Shown: positions 25,443 to 34,783, counted from the stretch's first letter. The stretch: DNA of 46,118 nucleotides from Pelargonium nanum (GCA_036897485.1 JAYMTF010000200.1:1-46118), one strand, 5' to 3'. Numbers and translations: made by a program. Notes: generated from the letters alone by a model not told the origin.

Positions 25443-25613
25443 TGACGTGGCTGGTCAAGTGCGGTGCCCACCACCGCATCAGTGAGAGTCCCAATGAAGT
25501 CCAGATCCATACAGAGATTCAAATGTCAAAGTAGGCGGCTTAAAAGTCAAAGCTGATCCACATGCCCATTTTGGTAATTCTACGCTAAACCTCTCCAAAT
25601 CTTCTCTATAAAT
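25443..25613 (+). promoter_or_regulatory. Promoter of cysteine-rich peptide gene 1
   Basis: Within 170 bases the sequence shows TGACGTGG (25443-25450; TGACG/ACGT, TGA-bZIP type) and reverse W-boxes at GGTCAA (25453-25458, TTGACC) and AGTCAA (25545-25550, TTGACT). A reverse GCC-box, GGCGGCT (25534-25540, AGCCGCC), and a TATA box, TATAAAT (25607-25613), complete the set. These are known binding sites of TGA, WRKY and ERF factors in defence and stress promoters. The 'CAAAGTAGGCGGCT' block is also present in the promoter of gene 2. Actual inducibility is inference. Confidence 0.6.
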
Positions 25614-25655
25614 ATCCAACCACACCGCACAATTCACCGAAAACGACAGTCGGAG

Positions 25656-25990
25656 ATGGCGATGAAGAAGGTATTTGCAGCAATACTGATTGTGTGTTTG
25701 TTCGCTGCGCATATGGAGAGCGTAGCTCCCGATGCGTTCGATTGCATGGACGCTTGTACCACCGGCTGCGTCAACCCCGGCAACGGTAACTCTTTTTATT
25801 TTCCTTAATTAATTTCTTTTTAAACTATATTTCTTTTCTGTCTATTGTTCTTATTATAATATGAGACAACATTGGTAATTTTGTTGTCAATGGTCGTGGT
25901 GATGCAGATAGGCTCAGGGGGCGATGTGAAGAGAAATGCAAGATTAAATGCGGTCCAGATTCTGAAACCCAACACCTTAATCTAGGTTGA
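25656..25990 (+). CDS. Secreted cysteine-rich peptide 1 (thionin-like/alpha-hairpinin-like)
   Basis: Two exons, 25656-25785 and 25908-25990 (213 nt, 70 residues), joined GT-AG in frame. Residues 1 to ~24 are a signal peptide (MAMKKVFAAILIVCLFAA). The mature part is about 46 residues. Its six cysteines (30, 34, 38, 50, 54, 58) form C-x3-C-x3-C-x11-C-x3-C-x3-C, which suggests two helices clamped by three disulfides. The C-terminal tail GPDSETQHLNLG has no cysteine. Secretion to the apoplast is predicted. The Cys spacing resembles plant thionin-like and alpha-hairpinin peptides, which act against microbes or inhibit proteases; the exact family is uncertain and no activity can be read from the sequence. 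A paralogue lies ~1.4 kb downstream with the same intron position and tail. Start choice: first ATG; the second ATG, at 25662, aligns with the start of gene 2. Confidence 0.8.
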
Positions 25991-26030
25991 GCTTTTTTGT
26001 TTTTGAAGGAAATAGTTACTGTGATCTTGT

Positions 26031-26056
26031 AATAATAAAATTATTATTATTATTAT
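26031..26056 (+). terminator. 3' UTR hairpin with poly(A) signal, peptide gene 1
   Basis: AATAATAAAATTATTATT is self-complementary and contains AATAAA, about 40 bases after the stop codon. It runs into an (ATT)n tract. The same arrangement is conserved in gene 2 (27431-27453), including the following ATGTAATGTAGA. Confidence 0.55.
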
Positions 26057-26099
26057 GTAATGTAGAAGTGATCAGTTGTTGTACTTTGGGAGACTTTGA

Positions 26100-26915
26100 T
26101 CATCAATAAAATGTTCAGTTCAATTTTAACCTTATAATTTGTTGTTTGGCACTATCAGTAATTAGATTTTGAAAAATTCAAACTAATGCTTAACTTATAA
26201 AATAACTTAATTACGGCTAAGTGTATAGGGTAACCGGTAAAATGTTGTTCCGATTTCAATGAGTAGCTTGACCTAACGAGTAATGAGTTGTTTACTTGAA
26301 TCGCACTCGATCCTTCTCTTCGGGCCATCAATGAATTAAGAGGTTGACTCGACGAATAAAGAGTGATTCTAACTTGAACCATTTTCAACTCAAATTTAGT
26401 TTATAATTAAATCTCTTCAACCATTTTTTCTTGTAAATCTCTTTTTAACCTATGCTTCAGCACAAAATTTTGCCTAGGGCAACCCCTTTGAAATCATTTA
26501 TGAGACCTTTTTGATCCAATTTTTCTCTCGATGGTCACCTAGTTAACATAGTCGATGCCTCTTATGCAAGCCCATTTTGAGACTCTTCTAAATATGTTAT
26601 ATATTGATTCCACTACATGTGTCCCTCTCTTAAACCGTCGTCACCTGAAAATTGATATCATACTCTTCATATACTCTTGATCACTTCATAAACCCCTTTG
26701 CAATCCCTCCAACATCTCATGAGCATCTTCATGAAACTTAAATGTTACACAAACATCACACTCGCTTACATAAAACCTACTTGTCTTTTAAGCAAACTTT
26801 AAAGCCTTTATGACCAAACCGAGTCTTGAACCCAAAACCCCAGGTTCATTGAGATATCGAATAATAACCATTTAATGGTGTTACCAGACAAGACTCCACT
26901 TAAGAAGTGGTCTCA
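26100..26915. other. Spacer between the two peptide genes
   Basis: No gene is visible. The spacer is not shared with the flanks of either duplicated block, so it is either original single-copy DNA or an insertion after duplication. It has longer non-AT-rich stretches than its surroundings (for example 26460-26830) but no recognisable protein or terminal repeats. Confidence 0.45.
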
Positions 26916-26920
26916 AAGTT

Positions 26921-27011
26921 CAAAGTAGGCGGCTAAAGGGGCATTTTCGTAATTGAACATTGCCTAAACCCATGGGCACTTAATTCCAACCACACAACGA
27001 GCTCTATAAAT
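26921..27011 (+). promoter_or_regulatory. Promoter of cysteine-rich peptide gene 2
   Basis: A reverse GCC-box, GGCGGCT (26928-26934), sits in the same CAAAGTAGGCGGCT context as in gene 1. TATAAAT follows at 27005-27011, 71 bases downstream (67 in gene 1). The W-boxes seen further upstream in gene 1 fall outside or have diverged in this copy. The GCC-box and the TATA box are the parts both copies have kept. Confidence 0.6.
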
Positions 27012-27075
27012 AAGCAACAACCACACAATTCCCAGAAGAAGAAAAATATCAGTCGGAGAGCTAAAGAAGACGACG

Positions 27076-27376
27076 ATGAAGAAGGTATTTGCAGCGATAC
27101 TGATCGTGTTTTTGTTCGCCGCCGGGATGGAGGAGACCGTAGCTCCCGGTCCCGGCGATTGCTTGGACTCTTGCTCCACCGGCTGCGTCAATTCCAACTG
27201 TAAGTTTTTTTTAAAAAAATTTACTTTCTTTCAAATTAAAGAATTGTTGAAATTCAACGGCTAATTTTGTTCTCAATTTGGTGGTTGATACAGCTAGGCT
27301 TGCGGCGAGATGTGAGCTAAAATGTCAGATTAAATGCGGTCCAGATTCTCAAACCCAACACCTTAATTTAGGATGA
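27076..27376 (+). CDS. Secreted cysteine-rich peptide 2 (paralogue of peptide 1)
   Basis: Two exons, 27076-27199 and 27294-27376 (207 nt, 68 residues). The signal peptide (MKKVFAAILIVFLFAAG) is nearly identical to that of gene 1. The six cysteines (29, 33, 37, 48, 52, 56) have the pattern C-x3-C-x3-C-x10-C-x3-C-x3-C, one residue shorter in the loop. The second half, IKCGPDSQTQHLNLG, differs from gene 1 by one residue. The pre-cysteine spacer (EETVAPGPGD) and the loop are more variable. The intron falls in the same codon phase in the loop. The gene is intact, with a TATA box, GCC-box and poly(A) hairpin as in gene 1. Function: secreted, probably defence-type peptide (inference from signal peptide, Cys framework and promoter). 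The exact peptide family is not settled. Confidence 0.8.
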
Positions 27377-27430
27377 TTATTTATTTATTTATTTTCTGTT
27401 CTAAAATGGCCATAGTTATTGTGATCTTAT

Positions 27431-27453
27431 AATAATAAAATTATTATTATTAT
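27431..27453 (+). terminator. 3' UTR hairpin with poly(A) signal, peptide gene 2
   Basis: AATAATAAAATTATTATT recurs about 55 bases after the stop codon and is followed by (ATT)n and ATGTAATGTAGA as in gene 1. It contains AATAAA. Confidence 0.55.
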
Positions 27454-27785
27454 TTTTACTATGTAATGTAGATTGGTTGCACTAAAAATTGAATCTTTAG
27501 TTCAATTCAATCCTTTCAATTTTTGCTGTTTTTGTTGTTAAAAATGAAATTCATGCCAGTTTACTTACTAATTATGTTAACCTCTCCAATGGGTTTGTAA
27601 ATAAATTTGTACCATCCAATTTAATTTTGCATTCCTTTATTTTCAAGTTATTAATTAAATATTTTGTTTTCGACTATATGTAACCGGACAATATTTTGAA
27701 AAACTTGAGCCGTCTTCCATTGAACGATTTGTTAATTGAATAACATAGATAGAGGTTAGTGTTTGGCATATTGGACCTTACCGAT

Positions 27786-28013
27786 AGAGGGAAAGCAACC
27801 AAGACATGTTGGGTCAAGTGGTTAATACCACTTTGGATTCTCTCTGAGATCTCAAATTCGAGCCTCTTTGTCGACGATATGGGGGAGTGAGAAACATTAG
27901 TATGATGTCTCATTGCTTATAAAAATAATAATAATAATAATAATAATAATCATTTAGTGATGTAAGTGACACAAATATTATCTCTTAATGGTAAAAAGAC
28001 AGAGGGAAAGCAA
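27786..28013 (+). mobile_element. tRNA-derived SINE flanked by 13-bp direct repeats
   Basis: AGAGGGAAAGCAA occurs perfectly at 27786-27798 and 28001-28013, bracketing 202 bases. Inside are an A-box-like GGGTCAAGTGGTTAA (about 27810), a B-box-like AAATTCGAGCC (about 27853), CGATATGGGGG, and an (AAT)n tail at about 27923-27950. Box order, 3' simple-sequence tail and long direct repeats fit a SINE integration. One difficulty is that ~50 bases of non-tail sequence lie between the (AAT)n run and the right repeat; that part belongs to the tandem duplication below. Confidence 0.6.
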
Positions 28014-28082
28014 ATTAAATTGAATAATAATCATTTAGTGATGTAAGTGACACAAATATTATCTCTTAATGGTAAAAAGACA
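27942..28082 (+). repeat. Perfect 60-bp direct repeat (81-bp unit)
   Basis: 27942-28001 and 28023-28082 are identical over 60 bases (starting AATAATAATCATTTAGTGAT). The unit including the spacer is 81 bp, present 1.7 times. Perfect identity in intergenic DNA implies a recent duplication, or an assembly artefact at the microsatellite. Confidence 0.93.
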
Positions 28083-28774
28083 TAGAAGTTGGAAAAATAC
28101 AATACTTAATGTACAATATTTATTCACCCTAATCCACCACACATAAAGCTAAAAAGATGTATAGGACTTGTCATTTCAGCCGCATAATTATGTTCCTAGA
28201 AATCTATAGATCTTGACACGTATGTTACAAGTTATAGAATTCTCTACAACACTAATTATATCCGTATATTGTATTTTTATACTCTAAATCTTGGGAGTTC
28301 ATTTTGTAAGATTTGTATTATAAATAGAGAAGACTTTATGTGTCCAACCCACTTCAAAACTTATAATCATTATTTTGATTGTGATAAAATTTTCTTTTCC
28401 GAGTCTTTGCCTTTCATTTTGTCTACTTGTTGTTCGTTTGAAGTTTAACTTAGACAAGTACACATAGTGTCGTTGTACTAGGGCTTTCAAAAATTAGAGA
28501 TGCTTGTTAACTTTAACAAATGACATGTACTATTATGGACAGTTTTGTATTACTGCACAAATTCTTATAGCGCGAATAGTCTGCTGATGGTTCTAGCTAG
28601 TTTCATGTTCAATGAAACTCAATTGATTGAAGTAGTTTGAGAGATATCGTTCATACTCCCTTTAGACGAAGTTGAAATGGATTAAAGTAGTTAGAGAGGT
28701 GTCGTTCATACTCTCTTTGAGCGGAATGGACGAATCTGAAATGAGATCTAAATCACGCTGGTTGTAGCAAATAC

Positions 28775-29252
28775 TAGGGTTTACCATGTGATAGGGCGGA
28801 CCGAAAAATTGGTTTGGACCGAAAGAATTTGGTCTGGTCTTCGGTCCGTAACTTTATTCTCATTTGGCCCGTTTCAATTCGGGTGAGTCCAGACCGATTA
28901 TAATTATATATATATATATATTCCAAAATTATATATTTTAAAATATATTTCATTAATAATTGTATTTTTGTAAGAAAATTAATCACTTTTAGAATATTAT
29001 ACTTCATTATTGTTGATTTCATTAACTTCAATTTTAATTATTACTACTATTTTTATAATATTTTATCTAAAAAGTTTTATTTTAAAATTTTAAAAATTAA
29101 AACCGGTCCATTCGGTCCAGTCCCGGGCCACTCAAAATCGGTATGATCCCGTCCATGAACCGATTATGACCTGTCCGGATTTCGGTCCTAAAATTATGAA
29201 AGTTTCGGTCCGGTCTCGGGCTGGTCCGGTTATGGACCGGTGCCCAACCCCA
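28775..29252. mobile_element. hAT-like MITE with TAGGG/CCGGTCC ends
   Basis: The left side has TAGGGCGGACCGAAAAA (28792), or an alternative TAGGG at 28775. The right end is GGACCGGTGCCCAACCCC, whose reverse complement GGGGTTGGGCACCGGTCC is a common plant hAT-MITE end. The interior is AT-rich, with GGTCCGGT/ACCGGACC words on both arms and a TA microsatellite at about 28905. No perfect 8-bp target duplication was found, so the left boundary is uncertain. Confidence 0.55.
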
Positions 29253-30120
29253 GTCAAGACACCACTCCAAAATCTCTAGGATTCTTTGTATTGGGTGAAT
29301 AAAATTTAATTATAACTTTTGAGGGCATGTAAACTCATTTCCTTGTATACTAAATAATTTAACTGTTTAGGAATTTTATATGTAAGTTCCTGTATGAAAA
29401 TCATTAGGAAGGAAATGACGTTTGATTTCAAGTCGGATGATCTGATGTCTTGCATACAAAATAGTTTTACCCTCCCTATCTGGTTATGGGCACTAGTATT
29501 TGTAGACATTCATATGTGACATTTGAACCCAAAAAAGTGAATTCTCTAAACGGAGTAAGCGTACACAAATGCTAGTTCTTATATTTTGTAAAGACAATTG
29601 TATTTATACGTGGATATTAAAAGGGGAGAAAAAATGAGAACCGAATTTGAATTTACAAATTTAGATCATGGATAAAATATACTAGTTTGGTTAATCATTT
29701 TTCAAAAAATTAGGTTTGGATATTTTGAATTTGGGATCGAGTAACCCGATTTGGATTTTATAATAAGAATCACTTAAGTCAACATAACACTTAGGAGAGT
29801 TCATGGGCGAGTTACCCGCCTCTTTATGGAATTGGACAACTCCATCCACTCACTACAGGTTAAAATTTTGCAATCTCTGAACCACTCAGGCACCCGCCAG
29901 TGATATATTTGTGAAAGACATATTACAAGTGGTTTGACAAATATGCGCAATCTGCCAAATAGATTTGAGTTTTTCCCCAATTCTAATCCAATCTTGCATG
30001 AATTTTTATTTTTAAAATTAATGAGATTAAAGAAAATATAAATCATAAGAGTTAGACTGAAGAGCCGTGCCAAACTAACCTAAAGCTATTTTTTTTTACT
30101 AAAATGATCAAATAATCTTG
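29253..30120. other. Gene-free interval
   Basis: AT-rich DNA with no conserved frame, RNA gene or repeat boundary recognised between the two MITEs. Confidence 0.5.
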
Positions 30121-30495
30121 TCAGGGCATCCACAATGGTTAACTTTTAAAAGGTTAATAAAAGTGGACTCACTGTGTACACATCATCTCATTAAAATGAT
30201 GATATTTATATCTTGCAATGGTTAAGCTTAATAGCTTGGTCCCACTATATTGTATCTCATTAAAATAATATTTTTTATTTAAAAGTAAAAACAAAATTGT
30301 AACATAAAAATGAATCTACACTAGAAAAGTAAAAAACAAAAAGTATAAAACTCAAATTTTGACAAATGGCAATTACATTATTCCTTAATATTAACCTTTT
30401 AATAAATTTTAAGCTTTATCCAAAAAAATTCATGGGTTAGTGCACAACTACCTTTGATATTAACCTCTTGTTTAGAACCATTGTGAATGCCCTCA
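30121..30495. mobile_element. PIF/Harbinger (Tourist-like) MITE
   Basis: The element is 30124-30492 (369 bp). The terminal inverted repeats are GGGCATCCACAATGGTT and the right-end complement GGGCATTCACAATGGTT, with one mismatch in 17. It is flanked by a 3-bp target duplication TCA (30121-30123 and 30493-30495). GGGCAT-CACAATGG ends plus a 3-bp duplication match the PIF/Harbinger Tourist type. The interior is noncoding and AT-rich. It ends about 160 bases upstream of the likely leader of the next gene. Confidence 0.85.
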
Positions 30496-30649
30496 AGTAA
30501 TTCAAATCTAGTCGTGTCTCTTAAGATTTTAGTTTACCGGACGGTCACATCTTATGAGTGAGTTGGGCTTAGTAAACCATGACCCACTCATCGTGCATGT
30601 GGAATGGGTTGGGCTAGAGTTGGACCTTTTTGCGCCGCTCAGCCTCAAC

Positions 30650-31820
30650 ACTCTCTTCTAGGTCTCATCTCATGATTTTCTCTCTAAGCAAACGGTAAGT
30701 AATTGGTTCTCCACGCCGTACATCGTCGCCGGAAATCTCAATCCCTTTCATCGTCGCCGGAAATCGTCGCCCGTAGCTGTTATTGTTATTTGACCCATTA
30801 CTCTCTCCGTGACCCACGCCTCTTCCACCAGAGCTCAAAGGTCCTGATCAAAGATATTGCAAAAGATTATTGGTCCATATTTGCAAGCACACCCAAATCA
30901 TTCAACTGATACAGCTTGCAATTTTATCTTGTGAGTGTTTGCTTGATTTTGGCTGAATTTTCATATTCAATTCATTGTAGCTTTTAAAGCTTTCAAGTGT
31001 GTTTGTGTTTTTGTTGATAAATCTGTAGTGTTTTTTTTTCTGCCATGTTGTGTTCTGTTATGAGCTATTGTTGTTGTCAAGGTTTTAGGTCATTGTTTTT
31101 TCCATTAATTTTAAGGCCTTAGAGGAGAGAAATAGTCTGATGGTATTTCAGTTCCTGCAACAGCCAGTTGATAATGGATTAGAGATTTGCATATGATACT
31201 GATAATATCCAAAATAATTATGGTTTGGTTTGGTAAAGAATTTCAACTATATGATATCCGAATTAAGTTTCATTTAGTTAGTGATTCGGATATGGATACT
31301 CGGTTGCTCATCCCTAGATATTGATTTGTAGACTGGAAAGCCCGGAGACCTATTCCTTACACCCTTCCAGCTGATGCTAGATTCTTATTTGCATTGCCCC
31401 GACAAAAGTGAAATAAGATTGAAATGCTTTATTCTGGCTGGATAAGTATGAAGTATGGTTCAAAGTTAGTGGTGTCACGTAAGACTCAGACCCAACTTGG
31501 TCGCATTAGACCCACATGAATCTTGTGACCCAAATTTAGAGATGAGTTTGAGTGAGTTAACCACTTTCTCCTCTCCAAAGAGAATTTGAATTGAACTATG
31601 GTTGAGGAACCTATTAGCTATGGTGGAATAGTTATGGCGTCTCTGTTTAACTAAATGTTCATCATTGTAGTCCATGATTGTTTTTGTTTATTTTCTCCAT
31701 ACATTTTGAATATGTTGTTATTGGTTCTGGTTAATTTCTCTGTACAAATGAGTTGGTGTATCTTATGTGTCTTGCTTTTATTTTTTCCTTTCTGTAGGTT
31801 GAAAAGTTGTCATAAATATA
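30650..31820 (+). other. 5' leader and leader intron of the DUF3245-like gene
   Basis: A CT-rich leader with two CATCGTCGCCGGAAATC repeats (about 30720-30770) probably ends at 30930, before GTGAGT. A closer donor, GTAAGT, at 30695 is possible. The acceptor TTTCTGTAG ends at 31797, giving a second leader exon of 23 bases before the ATG at 31821. The intron contains an 85-bp segment (31384-31468) shared with the ABCI1 leader intron, and a TTGCTCATCCCTAG at about 31305 that looks like one end of an old hAT-type element. The 68-codon frame at 30703-30909 is leader sequence, not a separate gene. Confidence 0.5.
31384..31468 (+). repeat. Leader-intron block shared with ABCI1 (copy A)
   Basis: It matches 34705-34783 in direct orientation. 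Both read CTTATTTGCA(T/C)TGCCCC, then ATTGAAA(T/C)GCTTT(A/G)TTCT, GCTGGATA, and end ATGAAGTATGGTTCAAAGTT. Copy A has a 6-base extra stretch after GCCCC. It lies in the leader intron 330 bases before the acceptor. Confidence 0.85.
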
Positions 31821-33227
31821 ATGACCACAACTGAGAACACAAAGAAAGCTGGTCCTCCTCAAATTGTGAAGTTCGACAAGGCATTGAAATTGGTAATCTA
31901 TATTTTTCAAATGTAATCAATTATTAACTTTATTAATTCCTAATTATAGTTACTGATATTTTATGGATGGGGGCCTTCCTAATTGTCTTTTGGAGAATTC
32001 CTGGCTGTGAGAAACTGATTTCTTTTCCTAATATTTAGTAGAATAATGAATTCTGTGTTTCAAGAAACATTAGATATAAACTTAAATCATTTACTGACCT
32101 CTGCTATAGATATAGCTATATAGGTCTCGTGGCTTGAATTTTCAACGATTTTCAGGATAGGATAGGAGGACATCAGTCTTCTGGTTTCATTTTTTGGTTG
32201 ATTTAATGTATACATGCTACTCTTTGGGGCATGAGATTCTTGTTCCTATTGGCAAGATGTCTTGTCTTCAGATGTGCCGAGAAGAACAGTGCATATTATT
32301 CTTCTCGCTCCATTAAATTGTTATAGATGCTGTTTTGTTTCTCTCTCTAGGTTGTCATAGCTACTTGGTATTACTAGAATCAGAATCAGACACTCATTTA
32401 ACTCTCTGGCTTCATAATTCCAATGAAAGTAGACTTTTGAACATTGATTTTACTAATTTTCTACGAGTTTGTAGTCCAATAATCCTTGCTTGAGAAGCCA
32501 ATTCATGTAACAATTGATAATTAACTCTATGGAGCATGTCAAGAGGTTACATGTAGCTGATTTTGAAGTTGCTCGGGGTTGAGTCTTTGATGTTTAGATC
32601 ACTATCCTTCTCACGACTTCTGTTCTCTTAGTTTTATTATTAGGTTTTAAAATCTTGACATTTTCTTTTTATAAAAAATGCTACTCGGTAAACTTTCAGC
32701 TGTGCATGATACTATGATAGTCTCAAAAGTGAATGTTACTCCCAAGTCCCGAGTGGTATGGTAGGTATCTGAACTGATTGACATTTTTGTTGGTGTCCTG
32801 ATATGCAGGCTGAGCAATGGGTTAATAGTATGACTGGATCTGCAGACGATGAACCAATAGAGTCAGAATTAGAGGGTCGACCTTCAAGGTTGTTATAGCC
32901 AAACTTACTTTCAACATTTAATATTATTTTGTTGCCGTCAAGCTACATGCATTAACTTTTTCTATATGTAGGCTCGGACTAGGTGCAAAAGTTGCAAGAC
33001 ATTCCAGTTATGTACCTTCAAATGACCCTGTTGCAAAGAAACTATATTCCAAGTTGGGTGCCGGGAAAAGAAAAGCTACCAAAACTAACGAAGAGTCCGA
33101 TCCAAACGCCAAAGATGAATGTGATGATTCCGATGAAGATGATTTAGAGAGCAGAGCAAATTCTTTTACCAAGAAACGAGCAGCTCCTCCGGTCCCTCCC
33201 TTGCAGGGAAAGAAAAAGCAAAAGTAG
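31821..33227 (+). CDS. Small nuclear-type protein, probably DUF3245 family
   Basis: Three exons, 31821-31892, 32809-32888 and 32972-33227 (408 nt, 135 residues), all GT-AG and in frame. The N-terminal half has KFDKALKLAEQWVNSMTG, then EGRPSRLGLGAKVARHS, a conserved short motif pair found in small eukaryotic proteins that I associate with DUF3245; the family assignment is from memory. The middle is SNDPVAKKLYSKLGAGKRKA. The C-terminal third alternates an acidic stretch (CDDSDEDDLES, ~100-110) with basic runs (KKRAAPP, GKKKQK at the end). The charge pattern suggests a nuclear or nucleolar protein; its function is not known to me. The start is the only ATG in the second leader exon and is followed by an MTTTENTKK context. 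Confidence 0.8.
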
Positions 33228-33359
33228 CTATTTTTCTTTCGTGTTTGTAACCCGATTTTGAGTGTGTGTAGGTTATGAGGTTTTGTTGAGCTTTACTGCA
33301 CTTCTATGTCAACAAACTTGCTTGTACATTATGACAAAACAATGAAAATTATTGATTTG

Positions 33360-33990
33360 GATAATGTGGATATGCAGAATCAAAATGCAATAACACCCTC
33401 AAAATGAATCAAAATTATGAAAGAGCTTTCCTGAAAAAAATTAGAATATAAATTTTGTCTTCTATATTGTTGACAAAACTTCCATTTTATTAGGTGGGAA
33501 ATGGAATTTGAAAGGGTAAAACTAAAAACAAAGCTCACACCAATATCAGATTGTTTTACAAGTTGTTCAAATTTATTTTAGTTTGGACACAATAATATTT
33601 AAATAATTATTATTTACTTGAGTTTGGGTCGGGACTGAATGATGAACCCTAACCTGGGCCAATATGGTTGTTCGGATTTTGAGTTTTAGGCATAAAACTC
33701 CTTGTTTTTTTGCGGGTATTCTCAATCCTAACCCGACCCGAAAATTTTACATTATCCCCGAGCTGAACCTGACACGATATTTTTGAGTTGATAAACACAA
33801 ATCCGAACCCGCCAAAAATCGGGTCGGGTTTCGAGTACCGACGGTCGGGTCCGTTTTGTCAACTCTAGTTAACACTCCAATATTAAATTATGTCCCCAAT
33901 ATTAATTTATGTACTGGAAATTCGATACTATATGTCAAAGTATTTTAAAAAAAATCAGAAAAAGATTTAAAACCTAATTTAAACTTGAAC
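33360..33990. other. Intergenic region with degenerate hAT-type element
   Basis: 33620-33868 holds GGGTCGGG, AACCCGACCCG and CGGGTCGGGTT words and ends CCGTTTTGTCAACTCTA. The reverse complement TAGAGTTGACAAAACGG is a plausible hAT-MITE end similar to the TAGAGCTGGCAA family. The left end is not recognisable. There is no gene. Confidence 0.4.
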
Positions 33991-34704
33991 TAAAGACACG
34001 AAACATTAGAAGCAAAGAAACCTAACTGCACCTAACCTCTCTTCTCCATCGCCGATTCAACGGATCTTCTTCTTCTCACATCGCCGGCCGTTTTCTCCGG
34101 CGGAGTTCGCCGATCAGTTTAGTTTACTTACACATCTCTTCTTCTTCTTTCCTCTTCTTTCCTTCAAGTTACTGTACTTGTATTTTGGGGTTTTTGGGTT
34201 CTCTGTTCATTGCTGCTAATTGTTCTCATAACTTGGGGTTTTGTGTCTTTTTTTGAGAAGCTTGTGATGGGAATTGTGAGGCTCTAATGTTTTGTGCATT
34301 TAATTGTTTTTTTATTCATTTTTTCATGTGTTGCTTTGATTTTTGAGTGATGTTATGAGACATTGAAATATTGATACTGGGTTTTTTTTTTATTTTTTTA
34401 TTTTGTCTTAGAATGGTAATTTATACATTGATTTACTTTTATTTTTGGACTCTCTGTTTGTGTTGATTTGAGTGATGTTATTGGGTTGCCTTGTGATTGC
34501 CTTTGCATTTTTGTGTTAAAATGTTAGTTCATACAAGTACATTGATGACACCATAGCTAATTATAGTGTTAAAATACATATAATATATTTTCTTAATGGA
34601 AAATTTCACATGTCGGGTTGTTTTTTCTGAAAATGGCGAATTTTGTGTCCAAATCGCAATTTGAATTGTGTCGGTATCGGTGCAACATAGGTTAGAGGCA
34701 TGCC

Positions 34705-34783
34705 CTTATTTGCACTGCCCCAGAAAATAACATTGAAACGCTTTGTTCTAGCTGGATATATATGAAGTATGGTTCAAAGTTTA
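34705..34783 (+). repeat. Leader-intron block shared with DUF3245-like gene (copy B)
   Basis: Direct-orientation partner of 31384-31468. The distance from the block to the next exon is similar (about 355 bases here, 330 there), and that exon starts GTTGGAAAGTTGT here and GTTGAAAAGTTGT there. The sequence in between is not clearly alike. Confidence 0.85.

Larger units (their letters stand above)
27480..28770. other. Gene-free interval with SINE and tandem repeat
   Basis: No coding gene is seen. It holds a SINE-like insertion with 13-bp direct repeats (27786-28013) and an 81-bp tandem duplication (27942-28082). Near 28620-28730 a phrase (GATTGAAGTAGTTTGAGAGATATCGTTCATACTC / AAAGTAGTTAGAGAGGTGTCGTTCATACTC) occurs twice with period about 60. 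Confidence 0.5.

Noticed and set aside
30703-30909. 68-codon frame rich in Ser/Arg as a possible small gene
   Set aside because: It coincides with the leader exon of the downstream gene, contains a duplicated CT-rich UTR motif and ends just before the likely donor.
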